DNA of 64,000 bases from Wenzhouxiangella sp. AB-CW3 (GTDB lineage Bacteria; Pseudomonadota; Gammaproteobacteria; Xanthomonadales; Wenzhouxiangellaceae), in NCBI RefSeq assembly GCF_014725735.1, contig NZ_CP061368.1:1937225-2001224 (forward strand). The letters are read 5' to 3'. Under the pieces are notes generated by a model. The model ran no database searches. It saw only the letters and a list, made by a program, of their open reading frames with translations, and was not told the DNA's origin. Position numbers and translations under genes: made by a program. Shown here in pieces: positions 44,718 to 56,931 of this stretch; the first letter of the stretch is position 1, and every line of letters starts with the position of its first letter.

Positions 44718-44813
44718 TGTCTTCCGTCTGCCTTTTCCAGTGGTTTCGGTTCCACGGATTCCTGCAAGTAGTGCGCGACCTGAGCCGATCCGCACAGGAA
44801 TCCTTCCAGGCCA

Positions 44814-44844
44814 TAAAATGGCGGCCGTCGATGATGAAAACAAG
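44814..44844 (-). promoter_or_regulatory. Possible sigma32-type promoter for htpX
   Basis: On the minus strand, CTTGTTT (44844-44838), a 13-base spacer, and CCGCCATTTTA (44824-44814) approximate the RpoH consensus CTTGAAA-N13-CCCCATnTA: four of seven -35 bases and seven of eight in the CCCCATnT core. It lies 97 bases upstream of the htpX ATG and overlaps the start region of the divergent gluQ. Confidence 0.35.
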
Positions 44845-44872
44845 CGCTTCAGACCATCAACTCAACCGGCAC

Positions 44873-45754
44873 ATGCGAACCTATATCGGCCGCTTTGCAC
44901 CTTCGCCGACAGGGCCGTTGCACTTTGGTTCGCTCGTGGCTGCTGTCGGCAGCTGGCTGCAGGCCAGGCACCAGCAGGGCCGCTGGTTGCTGAGAATCGA
45001 GGACATCGATCCGCCCCGGGTCGTGCAAGGCAGTGCCGAACAGCAGATTGCCACGCTGACCCGGTTCGGTCTGAAAGCCGACGGGCCGGTGCAGTACCAG
45101 CGTCAGTTCCATGATCGGCATGCAATGGCACTTGAGCGACTCCTGGCGTTAGGCCTGGCCTACCCCTGCGGCTGCAGTCGGCGCGACCTGCCGGCCGATG
45201 GCATCTATCCCGGCACCTGCCGCAACGGCATTCCCGACGGGCGCACCGGCCGCAGCATCCGCATGCGCACCGACCGGGCATCGACCATCGAGATCCATGA
45301 TCGGGTGCAGGGAGACATCAGCGAACATCCGGGACAGCGAACGGGGGACTTTGTCATTCGACGTGCCGACGGCCTGATTGCCTATCAACTGGCCGTGGTG
45401 GTCGACGATCATGCCAGCGGGGTTACCGAAGTGGTCCGGGGCGCCGACCTGATCGGTTCGACAGCGCGGCAGGTTCATGTTTACCAGGCACTGGGGTGGC
45501 AATCGCCGGACTGGATGCACCTGCCGCTGATCGTGGATGAGCATGGCCGCAAGCTCAGCAAGTCCGAGCGTGACGATCCGATTGAAACCCGACCTGACGG
45601 CGAGGCTATGCGACTGGCCCTGAGGGCGCTGGGTCACGAACCGTCGCCGGTCAGGAAAACACTGTCCGGCATGCTCGACTGGGCGCTTGAGAACTGGAAT
45701 CCGGAGCGCATACCACGCGGCCCGGTTGCCATCGGCACTCAGCCCGGACACTGA
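44873..45754 (+). CDS. gluQ: Glutamyl-Q tRNA(Asp) synthetase
   Basis: Attaches glutamate to queuosine at position 34 of tRNA(Asp). The 293 residues are a truncated GluRS-like catalytic core: RFAPSPTGPLHFGSLVAA holds the HIGH-like motif (HFGS), RIEDIDPPR follows, a zinc site is seen as CGCSRRD and YPGTC, and the KMSKS-like motif is KLSKS. There is no anticodon-binding domain, which separates it from GltX. The start is uncertain: ATG at 44873 (MRTYIGRFAP) fits the family, with in-frame ATGs at 44831 and 44834 upstream. In Pseudomonas the gene neighbours dksA; not here. Confidence 0.93.
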   Translation: MRTYIGRFAPSPTGPLHFGSLVAAVGSWLQARHQQGRWLLRIEDIDPPRVVQGSAEQQIATLTRFGLKADGPVQYQRQFHDRHAMALERLLALGLAYPCGCSRRDLPADGIYPGTCRNGIPDGRTGRSIRMRTDRASTIEIHDRVQGDISEHPGQRTGDFVIRRADGLIAYQLAVVVDDHASGVTEVVRGADLIGSTARQVHVYQALGWQSPDWMHLPLIVDEHGRKLSKSERDDPIETRPDGEAMRLALRALGHEPSPVRKTLSGMLDWALENWNPERIPRGPVAIGTQPGH

Positions 45755-45856
45755 TCGCATCACACGGTATTGGGGTTGATCGATAATCATGGCCGGCCCG
45801 CTGGCGATGCCGGTATACTGGAGCGTCCTCAGGCACGCATAAATCCGACTGTTGCA

Positions 45857-46816
45857 ATGAACCCGAACTATCTCGATTTCGAGCAGCCCATTGCCGAGCT
45901 GGAAGCCAAGATCCGCGAGCTGCGCAATGTCAGCAGCGATAATTCGCTCAATATCGACGAAGAGATCCAGCGCCTCGAACATAAGTGTGCCGAGCGCACG
46001 AAGACGATCTTCGCCGAACTCAGCGACTGGCAGATCTCCCAGCTGGCGCGTCATCCGCAGCGCCCTTATACGCTCGATTACATCCCCATGATCTGCGATC
46101 GCTTCGAAGAGCTGCATGGCGACCGGCACTATGCCGATGACCATGCCATAGTTGGCGGGCCGGCGGTCATCGACGGGCGCAGCATCATGCTGATCGGCCA
46201 TCAGAAGGGACGCGACACCAAGGAAAAGGTCTATCGCAACTTCGGCATGCCCCGGCCGGAAGGCTATCGCAAGGCTCAGCGGCTGATGGAGATGGCTGCA
46301 CGATTTCGCATGCCGATCGTCACGTTCATCGACACCCCCGGCGCTTACCCGGGCGTGGGTGCCGAGGAACGCGGCCAGTCCGAAGCCATTGCCCGCAACC
46401 TTGCGGTCATGGCACGCCTGAAAGTGCCGATCATCTGCAATGTCATTGGCGAAGGGGGTTCTGGTGGCGCCCTGGCCATCGGAGTCGGCGATCGCACCAA
46501 CATGCTGCAGTACAGCATCTATTCGGTCATTTCTCCGGAAGGCTGCGCTTCCATTCTCTGGAAGAGCGCCGAAAAGGCACCGACCGCGGCCGAGGCCATG
46601 GGGCTGACGGCCCACCGCCTCAAGAAACAGGGTCTGATTGACGAGATCGTCGCCGAACCTCCGGGCGGCGCCCATCGTTCGGCGCCCGAAGTCGCTGTGC
46701 GCTTGCGCGAAACCATCGTCGATCAACTCGATGCGCTCAGTGCCCATCCGGTAGACGAACTGCTCGAACGCCGCTACCAGGGACTGATGGCTTACGGCGC
46801 TTTCGAAGACCAGTGA
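45857..46816 (+). CDS. accA: Acetyl-CoA carboxylase carboxyltransferase subunit alpha
   Basis: Alpha subunit of the carboxyltransferase that makes malonyl-CoA for fatty-acid synthesis. The 319 residues equal E. coli AccA in length: N-terminal [19 protein letters not shown], then [45 protein letters not shown] and [19 protein letters not shown] sequence at about 45813 may be its -10. The stop overlaps the tilS GTG as GTGA, an order common in gammaproteobacteria. Confidence 0.97.
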   Translation: MNPNYLDFEQPIAELEAKIRELRNVSSDNSLNIDEEIQRLEHKCAERTKTIFAELSDWQISQLARHPQRPYTLDYIPMICDRFEELHGDRHYADDHAIVGGPAVIDGRSIMLIGHQKGRDTKEKVYRNFGMPRPEGYRKAQRLMEMAARFRMPIVTFIDTPGAYPGVGAEERGQSEAIARNLAVMARLKVPIICNVIGEGGSGGALAIGVGDRTNMLQYSIYSVISPEGCASILWKSAEKAPTAAEAMGLTAHRLKKQGLIDEIVAEPPGGAHRSAPEVAVRLRETIVDQLDALSAHPVDELLERRYQGLMAYGAFEDQ

Positions 46817-48111
46817 TCGCAGGCCCGGCCATGCCGGACCTCAACCCTCATCCGAAGCACTGGCCCGGCGACGGCCGGGCGTTACTGGCATTCAGCGGCG
46901 GCCCTGACTCCCTGTGCCTGCTGCATTGCCTGCGGAAAACACTCAACCATCGTCGGCTGATCTGCGTGCATGTCGATCACCGGCTTGATCCCGATAGCGG
47001 AAAGCGCGCACAACAGGCGCGCGCAATGGCCGAAGCGGCCGGCATCGAATGCGTCGTGCTGCCGGGTCAGCACCACGCCGGTCCGGGCCCCGAGGCCAGC
47101 GCCCGCCAGGCCCGTTACCGTGCTTTGGAAGAGTTCATGGACACGGGCGATATCCTGCTGACCGCCCACCATGCCGACGACCAGGCCGAAACCGTGCTGC
47201 TGCGCCTGCTGCGCGGGGCTTCACCGGCTGGGCTGAGCGGCATTCCACGCCTGCGGCGCTTTGCCGGCGGCTGGCTGGCACGACCACTGCTGGACTGGAC
47301 CCGGGAGGACATCGAGCGGCATCTCGATCATCTCGATCTCGATCCCCTGCATGACCCGGCCAATGACGACCCGGCATTCGATCGCAACATCATTCGTCAC
47401 CAGGTCCTGCCCGAGATCTGTCGGCACTGGCCGGGCGCACGGCGCGCCCTGCGACGGACGGGGCGACTGTGTGCCGGTGCTACCGAGACCCTGGCGGTGC
47501 TGACCCGTGAGGATCTGGACACACGGCAACAGCCCGACCTATCGCTCAGCCTCGAAGATACCGGGAATTGGCCGGCCTTCAGGATCGGAGAGATGATTCG
47601 ACAGTGGTGCCATGACGAAGGGCTGGATTCACCCCCGGGGCGGCGCGTCGAACGCTTCGTTGATCAGTTGCGCGATGCGGCCGGTGACCGCCAGCCACAG
47701 CTGAGCTGGTCGGCCGGTCATATCCGATCCTGGCGCAAGCGGCTGTGGTTGAGCCGCCTGCCCGACCCGCCCGAAACCTGGTCATGTCGCTGGACGCAGG
47801 GGCAACGCCTGCAACTTCCCGGCAAGCTGGGAAGCCTGCGCATCGACGGGGCGACAGACCCGCCCCTGCCCCTGGAAGTCCGTTCCGGTCGGGCCGGCGA
47901 GCGCCTGAAGGTCGATGGCTCGTCTCACCATCGCAAAGTCGGCCAGCTGCTGGCCGAAGCGGGCGTACCTCCCTGGGAACGCCCGCACTGGCCGAGAATC
48001 TGGCTGGAAGATCAACTGGCCGGCGTGGGTGAGCGCTGGCTGAGCACCCCGCTCAGGGAGGCACTGGACCAGGCCCGTGCCCGCCTGATCTGGGAGACAG
48101 CATCGGTTTAG
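46813..48111 (+). CDS. tilS: tRNA(Ile)-lysidine synthase
   Basis: Converts C34 of tRNA(Ile2) to lysidine, switching its identity from Met to Ile. The 432 residues have the PP-loop SGGPDS (28-33), then [31 protein letters not shown] (the conserved HHxDDQxET) and a C-terminal domain with RSGRAGERL. The GTG at 46813 overlaps the accA stop; an ATG at 46831 (MPDLNPHP) is an alternative. It follows accA as in other gammaproteobacteria. Confidence 0.95.
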   Translation: MIAGPAMPDLNPHPKHWPGDGRALLAFSGGPDSLCLLHCLRKTLNHRRLICVHVDHRLDPDSGKRAQQARAMAEAAGIECVVLPGQHHAGPGPEASARQARYRALEEFMDTGDILLTAHHADDQAETVLLRLLRGASPAGLSGIPRLRRFAGGWLARPLLDWTREDIERHLDHLDLDPLHDPANDDPAFDRNIIRHQVLPEICRHWPGARRALRRTGRLCAGATETLAVLTREDLDTRQQPDLSLSLEDTGNWPAFRIGEMIRQWCHDEGLDSPPGRRVERFVDQLRDAAGDRQPQLSWSAGHIRSWRKRLWLSRLPDPPETWSCRWTQGQRLQLPGKLGSLRIDGATDPPLPLEVRSGRAGERLKVDGSSHHRKVGQLLAEAGVPPWERPHWPRIWLEDQLAGVGERWLSTPLREALDQARARLIWETASV

Positions 48112-48130
48112 GGCTGCTAGAATCGAGCGC

Positions 48131-48382
48131 ATGAAGAAAGAAGACAAGCAAGCGGAATCCGAAGCGCAACCCGCCGACTTCGAATCGGCACTGGGCGAGC
48201 TGGAGGAAATCGTTGAATCCCTGGAATCCGGCGAACTGTCCCTGGCCGACTCCCTGGAGCGCTTCAAGCGCGGGGTGACCCTGAGCAAACAGTGCCACCG
48301 TCTCATCGACGATGCCCGTCAGTCGGTGGAAACGCTTTCAGACCCCGACCGTGAAGACAGCGCCACCGCACAGGACGCTTAG
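48131..48382 (+). CDS. xseB: Exodeoxyribonuclease VII small subunit
   Basis: Small subunit of the ssDNA-degrading exonuclease VII. The 83 residues show the family core FESALGELEEIVESLESGELSLADSLERFKRG followed by a helix with CHRLIDDARQSVE (the first motif is spread over about 17-48). It lies 19 bases after tilS. The partners often found downstream (ispA, dxs) are absent here, and xseA is not in the window. Confidence 0.94.
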   Translation: MKKEDKQAESEAQPADFESALGELEEIVESLESGELSLADSLERFKRGVTLSKQCHRLIDDARQSVETLSDPDREDSATAQDA

Positions 48383-48402
48383 GGACCAGTGGGAGCGCAG
48401 CC

Positions 48403-48906
48403 ATGACCCGACACGGAGTGCTGATTGCCCTATCGACCCTGCTGATTGCCAGCGCGGCCAATGCCGAGATCTACCGCTGCGAGCGGGACAGCCAGGTGGT
48501 CTTCTCAGACCAGCCCTGCGCCGATCAGGTTGAAGTCCACCAGCCCACCAGCACCATCAGCGTGATTGCCCCGGCCGGCGACCTCGATCAGGTGGCCGAG
48601 CGCAACCGGGCATTCATCGAGTCACGGCAGGCGCAGCGCCTGGCCCTGCAACAGGCCCGGCTGGAGCAGCGCAGGCAAGCCGCCGCCGAACCCAGCCAGC
48701 GCACGAGCGAAGCCAACCGCGTGCTCTATGTGCCGGAACGCCATCTCCGCCGAGGACCCGGACCTGTACGCGATCGCCGTGCCGCCCGCCGCGACGCGCC
48801 AGGCGAACGCGAAATACGCGAACGTCAGGCACGACCGTTTTCCGCGCTCAGCGGTCCGTTTCCGGGCACGCAGCGCGATGGACGTCGTTCACGCGTAAGG
48901 GATTGA
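48403..48906 (+). CDS. DUF4124 domain secreted protein
   Basis: A 167-residue exported protein with a signal peptide (MTRHGVLIALSTLLIASAANA) and a short DUF4124 domain EIYRCERDSQVVFSDQPC, whose two Cys may form a disulfide, as in other members with the Y.C...G...FSD.PC pattern. The rest is helical and then very Arg-rich and probably disordered (about 75-167). GGGAG precedes the ATG by 7 bases. It may be cotranscribed with xseB. Function unknown. Confidence 0.83.
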   Translation: MTRHGVLIALSTLLIASAANAEIYRCERDSQVVFSDQPCADQVEVHQPTSTISVIAPAGDLDQVAERNRAFIESRQAQRLALQQARLEQRRQAAAEPSQRTSEANRVLYVPERHLRRGPGPVRDRRAARRDAPGEREIRERQARPFSALSGPFPGTQRDGRRSRVRD

Positions 48907-48927
48907 CCGAGACGGGCCGCTCTCGAC

Positions 48928-49530
48928 TCAATAGCCTTCCAGCACATCGACGCCTGGCGGCGGCTCGAACGTAAAAACCTCGGCATCAATCTCGGGATTG
49001 CGCTGAAGCCGGATAAGACGGATGCGCGTGATCTGACCAAACTGGTCATGCAGCTCCAGCAGTTCGGGCATTTCGTCACGAAAATGCAGGCGTGCCCGCT
49101 CGAAGTCGGCATCATCGGCCAGGGGCAGGAACTGGATGACCTGGTCATCGCCTGTATCCTCGATCGAATAGAAGCGATCCAGCAGCTCCGGGCGCGTCAA
49201 TACCAGTAGCGGCGACTCGGCGGCATCGGGCTGGTCACGCACCGTGACCTGGTCCAGCGATTCATCGAAATGCCAGAGCTGTTCGCCATCCGCCACCATC
49301 TGCTGGGGAAACGGCGACTCGTAGTCCCAGCGGAAACGATCGGGACGACTGAAGTACAGTTGGCCTTCCACTTCCTCAATGACCCGCCCGCTGTCGTCAA
49401 TGGTGACCTGCTCAAATTCACCGGACAGGGTCTCAAGATTCTCGGCAAAGCGCTCGAGTTGTTCGCGGGCATCGGCCCAGCCCAGGGTGGCGGCAGTCAT
49501 CAGTGCCAGCGCAATCAGAGATCTGTGCAT
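48928..49530 (-). CDS. lolA: Outer-membrane lipoprotein carrier protein LolA
   Basis: Periplasmic chaperone that carries lipoproteins from the LolCDE/LolDF exporter to LolB. The 200 residues have a signal peptide (MHRSLIALALMTAATLGWA) and the typical series LSGEFEQVTIDDSGRVIEE, GQLYFSRPDRFRWDYESPF, LWHFDESLDQVTVRD and a final FTFEPPPGVDVL. It lies downstream of ftsK, the usual ftsK-lolA order. GGAG lies upstream of the ATG. The exporter ATPase and permease are at 16275-18195 in the same window. Confidence 0.95.
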   Translation of the reverse strand: MHRSLIALALMTAATLGWADAREQLERFAENLETLSGEFEQVTIDDSGRVIEEVEGQLYFSRPDRFRWDYESPFPQQMVADGEQLWHFDESLDQVTVRDQPDAAESPLLVLTRPELLDRFYSIEDTGDDQVIQFLPLADDADFERARLHFRDEMPELLELHDQFGQITRIRLIRLQRNPEIDAEVFTFEPPPGVDVLEGY

Positions 49531-49616
49531 TCGCTTGGGGCTCCGGTAGATGATTCATGATGTCCGGCAACAGCCTGCCAGCTTCATGCTGAATGGCGGC
49601 TGAGCCGGACCGTGCG

Positions 49617-51914
49617 CTACTTGGGCGGCGCGGGCGCCAGCACTTCACGCTGGCCGTTGTGCTCCGGCGGACTGACCACGCCCTGCGCTTCCATTTCCTC
49701 GATCAGGCGCGCGGCCCTGTTGTAGCCGATTCTCAGGTGTCGCTGGACGCTGGAAATCGAGGCCCGCCGGCTTTCCAGAACATAGGCAACGGCCTTGTCG
49801 TAGAGTTCATCCTCTGAATCCGAACCGCCGCTTTCGGGCAGGCCGGTCACGCCGATCTGCTGGCCGTCAACGGTGGTCTGGGTGTCGGCCAGGACATCCT
49901 CCAGGTAGTCCGGCGGCCCCTGTTGCTTGAGCGATTCAACCACGGCATGGACTTCATGATCGTCGACAAACGCGCCGTGAATGCGCTCGGGCAATCCCGA
50001 GCCCGGCGGCAGGTAGAGCATGTCGCCATGTCCAAGCAGCTGCTCGGCGCCCTGCTGATCGAGGATGGTGCGGGAATCGACACGGGAAGACACCTGGAAG
50101 GCCATCCGGGTAGGAATATTGGCCTTGATCAGACCAGTGATGACATCCACCGACGGGCGCTGGGTGGCCAGGATGAGGTGTATGCCCGATGCCCTCGCCT
50201 TCTGGGCCAGACGCGCGATCAACTGCTCGATCTTCTTGCCCACGATCATCATCATGTCGGCAAACTCGTCGACCACGACCACGATATAGGGCAGTTTTTC
50301 CAACGTGGGCGGTTCTTCGCCCTCGGCCAGCTGGGATGGATCAACCAGCGGATCGGGCAGAGGCTGCCCCTTGTCGGCGGCCTCCTTGACCTTGCGGTTG
50401 TAGCCCGACAGGTTGCGCACGCCCAGTGAGGCCATCAGTCGGTAGCGCCGCTCCATCTCGGCCACGCACCAGCGCAGCGCATTGGCGGCCTCGTTCATGT
50501 CGGTCACGACGGGCGTGAGCAGATGCCGGATGCCCTCGTACACCGACAGCTCCAGCATCTTCGGATCGACCATGATCATTCGCACCTGCTCCGGCGTGGC
50601 CTTGTACAGGAAGCTCAGGATCATGGCATTGATGGCCACCGACTTGCCCGACCCGGTGGTGCCGGCAACCAGCAAGTGCGGCATGCGAGCGACGTCGGCG
50701 ACGACCGGTTTGCCGGCGATGCTCTTGCCCAAGCCCAGGGTCAGTGGCGAGGAGGCGCGCGTATAGGCATCGGAGGCCAGTATCTCGCGCAGGTAGACCA
50801 CCTCGCGGTTCTGATTGGGGATTTCCAGACCGATCACGCTCTTGCCGGGAATGACATCGACCACGCGTACCGAGATCACGCTCAGCCCGCGGGCCAGGTC
50901 CTTGGCCAGGTTGGAGATCTGGGCACCTTTCACGCCCGGGGCCGGTTGCAGCTCGAAACGGGTGATCACCGGGCCCGGATGCACGGCTACCACCTCGACT
51001 TCGACGCCGAAATCAGCCAGCTTCAACTCGACCTGCCGACTCATGGCCTTGAGCGCTTCCTCGGAGTATCCGGCCCGCTGACGCGGCGGGGCATCGAGCA
51101 GATCCAGCGGTGGCAGCTCACCCTCGGACAGGTTCTTGAACAGGGGCTGCTGCCTGGCCTCGCGCTTTTTCGGTTTGGGCGGTTCAGGCTCGACGCGCGG
51201 CTCGATACGCACTTCCGTGCGAGTCTTGCGCCGGTCCTGATCGCGCTTGCGCACTTCCTCGCGCTCGGCCCGGGCGCGTCGGCCGGCAATCCAGTCGCGT
51301 GCCGCCACCATTTTTTCGGCCAGCCAGGCACCGGACAACAGGATGAAACGGCCGGTGTGATCGACCACCCGCAGCCAGCTCAGGCCGGTAAACAGCGTGA
51401 TACCGGCCAGGAACAGCGTAAAACTGAACAGTACCGAACCGGTCAGTCCCATGGTGCTGATCATGGGCGCGGTCAGCACATCCCCGATCACACCGCCAGG
51501 CTGCGTCAGGCTGCCCCGAGACTGCATGGCCAGCAACAGACATCCGGTCACGATGGACATCAGCAGGCCCAGGGTACGCATTCCCCACTCGGGCATGCTG
51601 GCCGGCTCGGTCCGTTCACGCAGAATACGGACACCGGCCATCCCGACCAGGACCGGCGCCACATAGGCCATGTAGCCGAACAGGAACAGGAACAGGTCCG
51701 ACAGCCAGGCACCAAAGCGCCCCCCCAGGTTGCTGACTTCGGAGCCGGCCGTCTCCCGTGACCAGCCGGGATCATCGGGATGGTGACTGAGCAGGGTCAG
51801 CAGCAGGTAGACGGCCACCACCAGGATCACCAGAAACAGCGCCTCGGCCAGGCGCTGCTTCATGGCCTGCCCGGCTTCACTGCTCTTGTCGACCTGCTTG
51901 CCGCGCTTGCTCAC
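49617..51914 (-). CDS. ftsK: DNA translocase FtsK
   Basis: Septum-anchored DNA pump that clears chromosomes and activates XerCD at dif. The 765 residues show four membrane helices in the first 190, a rather short charged linker (about 195-280, rich in Arg/Lys/Glu/Pro), the RecA-like motor with Walker [11 protein letters not shown] and Walker [14 protein letters not shown], and the C-terminal gamma winged helix ([24 protein letters not shown]) that reads KOPS. The start is GTG at 51914. The linker is much shorter than in E. coli (1329 residues total). Confidence 0.97.
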   Translation of the reverse strand: MSKRGKQVDKSSEAGQAMKQRLAEALFLVILVVAVYLLLTLLSHHPDDPGWSRETAGSEVSNLGGRFGAWLSDLFLFLFGYMAYVAPVLVGMAGVRILRERTEPASMPEWGMRTLGLLMSIVTGCLLLAMQSRGSLTQPGGVIGDVLTAPMISTMGLTGSVLFSFTLFLAGITLFTGLSWLRVVDHTGRFILLSGAWLAEKMVAARDWIAGRRARAEREEVRKRDQDRRKTRTEVRIEPRVEPEPPKPKKREARQQPLFKNLSEGELPPLDLLDAPPRQRAGYSEEALKAMSRQVELKLADFGVEVEVVAVHPGPVITRFELQPAPGVKGAQISNLAKDLARGLSVISVRVVDVIPGKSVIGLEIPNQNREVVYLREILASDAYTRASSPLTLGLGKSIAGKPVVADVARMPHLLVAGTTGSGKSVAINAMILSFLYKATPEQVRMIMVDPKMLELSVYEGIRHLLTPVVTDMNEAANALRWCVAEMERRYRLMASLGVRNLSGYNRKVKEAADKGQPLPDPLVDPSQLAEGEEPPTLEKLPYIVVVVDEFADMMMIVGKKIEQLIARLAQKARASGIHLILATQRPSVDVITGLIKANIPTRMAFQVSSRVDSRTILDQQGAEQLLGHGDMLYLPPGSGLPERIHGAFVDDHEVHAVVESLKQQGPPDYLEDVLADTQTTVDGQQIGVTGLPESGGSDSEDELYDKAVAYVLESRRASISSVQRHLRIGYNRAARLIEEMEAQGVVSPPEHNGQREVLAPAPPK

Positions 51915-51939
51915 TCCGTAGATATCCTGTCAGGTTTCT

Positions 51940-51969
51940 TATATAAATAACTGATTATACTTATTTCAA
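51940..51969 (-). promoter_or_regulatory. Probable ftsK promoter in an AT-rich patch after ald
   Basis: The 46-base gap between ald and ftsK is strikingly AT-rich. On the minus strand TTGAAA (51969-51964, overlapping the ald stop codon) is spaced 18 bases from TATATA (51945-51940). A perfect TATAAT also lies at 51959-51954 but has no -35 at the right distance. Either could drive ftsK-lolA. Confidence 0.45.
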
Positions 51970-53016
51970 TGCCGGGTGCACCAGCTCGCCGGAACGCACG
52001 TTCACACCCCTGGCCAGTGCCTGGCGCTGCTCCCAGTCGGGCCGCGCCATCTGCTGAACATAAGGCAGGATAGCCGCCGAAAGCGCCTGGCTGGAAGTGC
52101 GTGGCACGGCACCGGGCATGTTAGTGACACAGAAGTGGGTCACGCCATCGACCTGGTATGTCGGATCCTTGTAGGTCGTGGGACGGGTGGATTCCACGCA
52201 GCCGCCCTGGTCGACAGAAATATCAACCACAACGCTGCCTTCGTTCATCGAGCTGATCATCTCGCGCGTGACCACGTGCGGTGCCCGCGCACCGGTGACC
52301 AGCACGGCCCCGATGACCATGTCGGCCCGCGAAACATACTCGCCAACGGTTTCAATGTAGGGATAGAGCGCGGTGACATTGGAGCCGATTGCCATCATTT
52401 CCGCCAATCGGTCCTGGCGCTTGTCGAACACCGTCACCCGCGCACCGGATGCGGCGGCCAGCCGAGCGGAATTACCACCCGCCGCACCGGCACCAAGCAC
52501 CACCACATGGCCGCGGTCGGCCGACGGCAGGCCGCCCAGCAGAATGCCACGGCCGCCCTGCGGCTGATGCAGCAGATGCGTGGCCACCTGCACGCCGATG
52601 CGTCCGGCGATGTTGCTCATCGGCGCCAGCAGCGGCAGCGAGCCATCGGCTTCTTCAACAGTTTCGAACGCCACGCCGGTCAGACCGATATCGATCAGCC
52701 GCTCGGTCAGTTTCGGTTCGGCAGCCAGGTGCAGGTAGCAGAACAGCAGGTGGTCGGAGCGCAGGTGATCCAGGTCCCCCTCGATCGGCTCCTTGACCTT
52801 CACCACCAGTTCAGCCTTGCCGTACAACGCGGCGGCATCGGGCAGGATGCCCACACCCACGGCCTCGAAGTCCTCCTCGGTAAAACCGCTCTTGAGGCCG
52901 GCACCCGATTCGATGAACACCTCGTGTCCGGCCCGGACCAGATCACCACAGGCTGCCGGAACCAGGGCAACACGCCCTTCCAGGGTCTTGATCTCACGGG
53001 GGATTCCGATGCGCAT
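51961..53016 (-). CDS. ald: Alanine dehydrogenase
   Basis: NAD-dependent oxidative deamination of L-alanine to pyruvate. The 351 residues start MRIGIPREIKTLEGRVAL, the signature of the AlaDH/PNT family, then VVKVKEP, LFCYLHLAAEP (catalytic His), the NAD-binding motif VVVLGAGAAGGNSAR and FCVTNMPGAVPRTSS. The ATG at 53016 has AAGGAGA 9 bases upstream. It is divergent from trxB with about 260 bases between start codons. A separate unit from ftsK despite the close spacing. Confidence 0.95.
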   Translation of the reverse strand: MRIGIPREIKTLEGRVALVPAACGDLVRAGHEVFIESGAGLKSGFTEEDFEAVGVGILPDAAALYGKAELVVKVKEPIEGDLDHLRSDHLLFCYLHLAAEPKLTERLIDIGLTGVAFETVEEADGSLPLLAPMSNIAGRIGVQVATHLLHQPQGGRGILLGGLPSADRGHVVVLGAGAAGGNSARLAAASGARVTVFDKRQDRLAEMMAIGSNVTALYPYIETVGEYVSRADMVIGAVLVTGARAPHVVTREMISSMNEGSVVVDISVDQGGCVESTRPTTYKDPTYQVDGVTHFCVTNMPGAVPRTSSQALSAAILPYVQQMARPDWEQRQALARGVNVRSGELVHPALK

Positions 53017-53246
53017 TTTCTTGAGTCTCCTTGGAAAACTGCCAAATAAAGTGGTCCCGGACACGGTGCCCGGGCGTCAAAGCGGCGGGACTGCTCCTCC
53101 TGCCGCACCATGAATGAATGCCGGCGATGACTGATGCCTGGAAAGCACCGTTCATCCACCGGCATGCTTGAAAGCGGACCGGACGACCCAAGCTAGTCGG
53201 GTTTGCGGCCCGGGAACCCGGATCGCCGGGTACACTACCCGCCTGA

Positions 53247-55352
<2,106 letters not shown>

Positions 55353-55356
<4 letters not shown>

Positions 55357-56081
55357 CCTCCCCCATTCCCATTCCAGAACTTGGCAGCGCACCCGACAGC
55401 CCGTTCCCCGACCCGGCCGCCTGCATGCATCCCGAGGGACTGCTCGCCTGGGGCGGCGACCTGCACCCTACCCGACTGCTGAATGCCTACCGGCAGGGAA
55501 TTTTTCCCTGGTATGAACTGGATTCGCCCATATTGTGGTGGTCCCCGGAACCGCGGGCGGTCCTTTTTCCCGGCCATATGCACCTGCCCCGGCGGCTGCG
55601 CCGGACCCTGCGCCAGGGCCGCTTCCGGGCGCAAGCCGACACCGATTTCGACGAAGTCATCCGTGCCTGCGCCCAGACCCGGTCGGGCCAGAGCGGCACC
55701 TGGATCACGCCGCAAATGGAAGGCGCCTACCGCCGCCTGCATCGCTTCGGCCATGCCCACAGCATCGAGGTCTTCATGGATGATGAACTGGCAGGCGGGC
55801 TCTACGGCGTGGCGATCGGCCGGATATTTTTCGCGGAATCGAAGTTTCACCGTCGACGTGATGCATCAAAGATTGCCCTGGCCGTACTGATGCGGGCACT
55901 GGAACATTGGGACTACCTGCTGGCCGACTGCCAGTTATGGAATCCGCACCTGGAACGGCTGGGGGTTCGCCTGCTCGCCGGCGAGCATTTTCGCGAGGTC
56001 GTGGCCATCGGGGTGGAGCAGGAGTCGGCAGACGATGCCTGGGACCCGGACCTGGAAGGAGTCAACCTGATCGACTGGTGA
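55353..56081 (+). CDS. aat: Leucyl/phenylalanyl-tRNA-protein transferase
   Basis: N-degron enzyme that adds Leu or Phe to proteins with basic N-termini, marking them for ClpSAP. The 242 residues have GLLAWGGDLHPTRLLNAYRQGIFPWY (split around residue 30-55), PILWWSPEPRAVLFP, SGTWITPQM and DDELAGGLYGVAIGRIFFAESKF. The start overlaps the FemAB-like gene as ATGA. The usual downstream arginyl-tRNA transferase is absent. The end overlaps the convergent DUF2520 gene by 20 bases. Confidence 0.95.
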
Positions 56082-56931
56082 GACTGATCACCGTCTCGTC
56101 GCCCTCGACGGGCCCGCGCTTGATTCGGGCCAGCCGCACCGCGCCCCGGGCCAAGGCGTTGTAGAGATCGGCCTGCGGCTTGTCCAGCACATGGGCCACG
56201 GCCTCGTGCAGCCGTTCGATGGCCTCAGAATCGCCGCGCTCATAGGGTCCGGTCAACGCAGTGGCGGCGGGCCGGTCGGCCAGGGCAGTCAGCGTGCCGA
56301 ACTGCAAGTCGGCCAGCATGTTTTTCGCATCTTCCTCGTCCACGCCGGCGGCAACGGCCAGCTCCCGGGCCAGGCCATTGATCACGACCAGAAAGTTGCT
56401 GGCGGCCACGGTGGCCGCATGCCAGGCGGCCTTGTTGGCCGGCGCAAAGGTCGAAAAGCGGGCCCCGCATTTCTCGAACACCGGGCCGAGACTTTTCAGC
56501 GCCCCGGCATCCCCCTCCCCCAGGCACCAGGTGTTGTCGAAGTGCGCGACGGCATGCTCGGGGTTGGCAAATGCCCGCAGGGGATGGACCGCGGCGTGTT
56601 TACCGCCCAGCGAGACCAGGGCACTGGAAGAGACCGATCCGGACAGGTGAAAAACCAGCTCCGGCTGTCCGGTCAGCTTGCTGGCAGCACGCTCGGCGGT
56701 TTGTTCAATAACGCCGTCGGGCAGCCCCAACAGCAGCCAGTCGCTGCTGATGTCTGGTGGAAGCTGCTCAGCGGCCCGGCCGGCGCCGATAAAGGTCACG
56801 GCCTCCTGCGCGCTTTCCAGCGAACGGTTGACCACGCAGCCAATATCAACCAGCCCGCCCTGATGCATGAGATGTGCAAGCACACGGGCCGTGCGTCCAC
56901 AGCCCAGCACATGCAGGCGCGCCCGGGTCAC
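56062..56931 (-). CDS. Rossmann-like and DUF2520 domain protein
   Basis: A 289-residue NAD(P)-binding protein with N-terminal Rossmann sequence RLHVLGCGRTARVLAHLM and a helical DUF2520 C-terminal domain (HPLRAFANPEHAVAHFDN, KAAWHAATVAASNFLVV, TALTGPYERGD). The layout resembles 6-phosphogluconate or ketopantoate-type dehydrogenases, but no substrate is known. GTG start at 56931 overlaps the SRPBCC stop as GTGA. Its 3' end overlaps aat. Confidence 0.85.
   Translation of the reverse strand: MTRARLHVLGCGRTARVLAHLMHQGGLVDIGCVVNRSLESAQEAVTFIGAGRAAEQLPPDISSDWLLLGLPDGVIEQTAERAASKLTGQPELVFHLSGSVSSSALVSLGGKHAAVHPLRAFANPEHAVAHFDNTWCLGEGDAGALKSLGPVFEKCGARFSTFAPANKAAWHAATVAASNFLVVINGLARELAVAAGVDEEDAKNMLADLQFGTLTALADRPAATALTGPYERGDSEAIERLHEAVAHVLDKPQADLYNALARGAVRLARIKRGPVEGDETVISLTSRSG

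Noticed and set aside
44873-45754. Considered as epmA (lysyl-tRNA synthetase-like) because epmB and efp are near
   Set aside because: Motifs HFGS, RIEDIDPPR, the CGC..YPGTC zinc site and KLSKS are those of glutamyl-Q tRNA(Asp) synthetase, a class I enzyme; EpmA is class II.
45149-46747. 532-codon open frame on the minus strand
   Set aside because: It lies opposite gluQ and accA, both with full family motifs; high GC at codon position 3 leaves the opposite frame open.
50523-51761. 412-codon open frame on the plus strand opposite ftsK
   Set aside because: Shadow of a conserved gene with Walker motifs; sequence full of Gln/His/Gly, typical of reversed GC-rich coding DNA.
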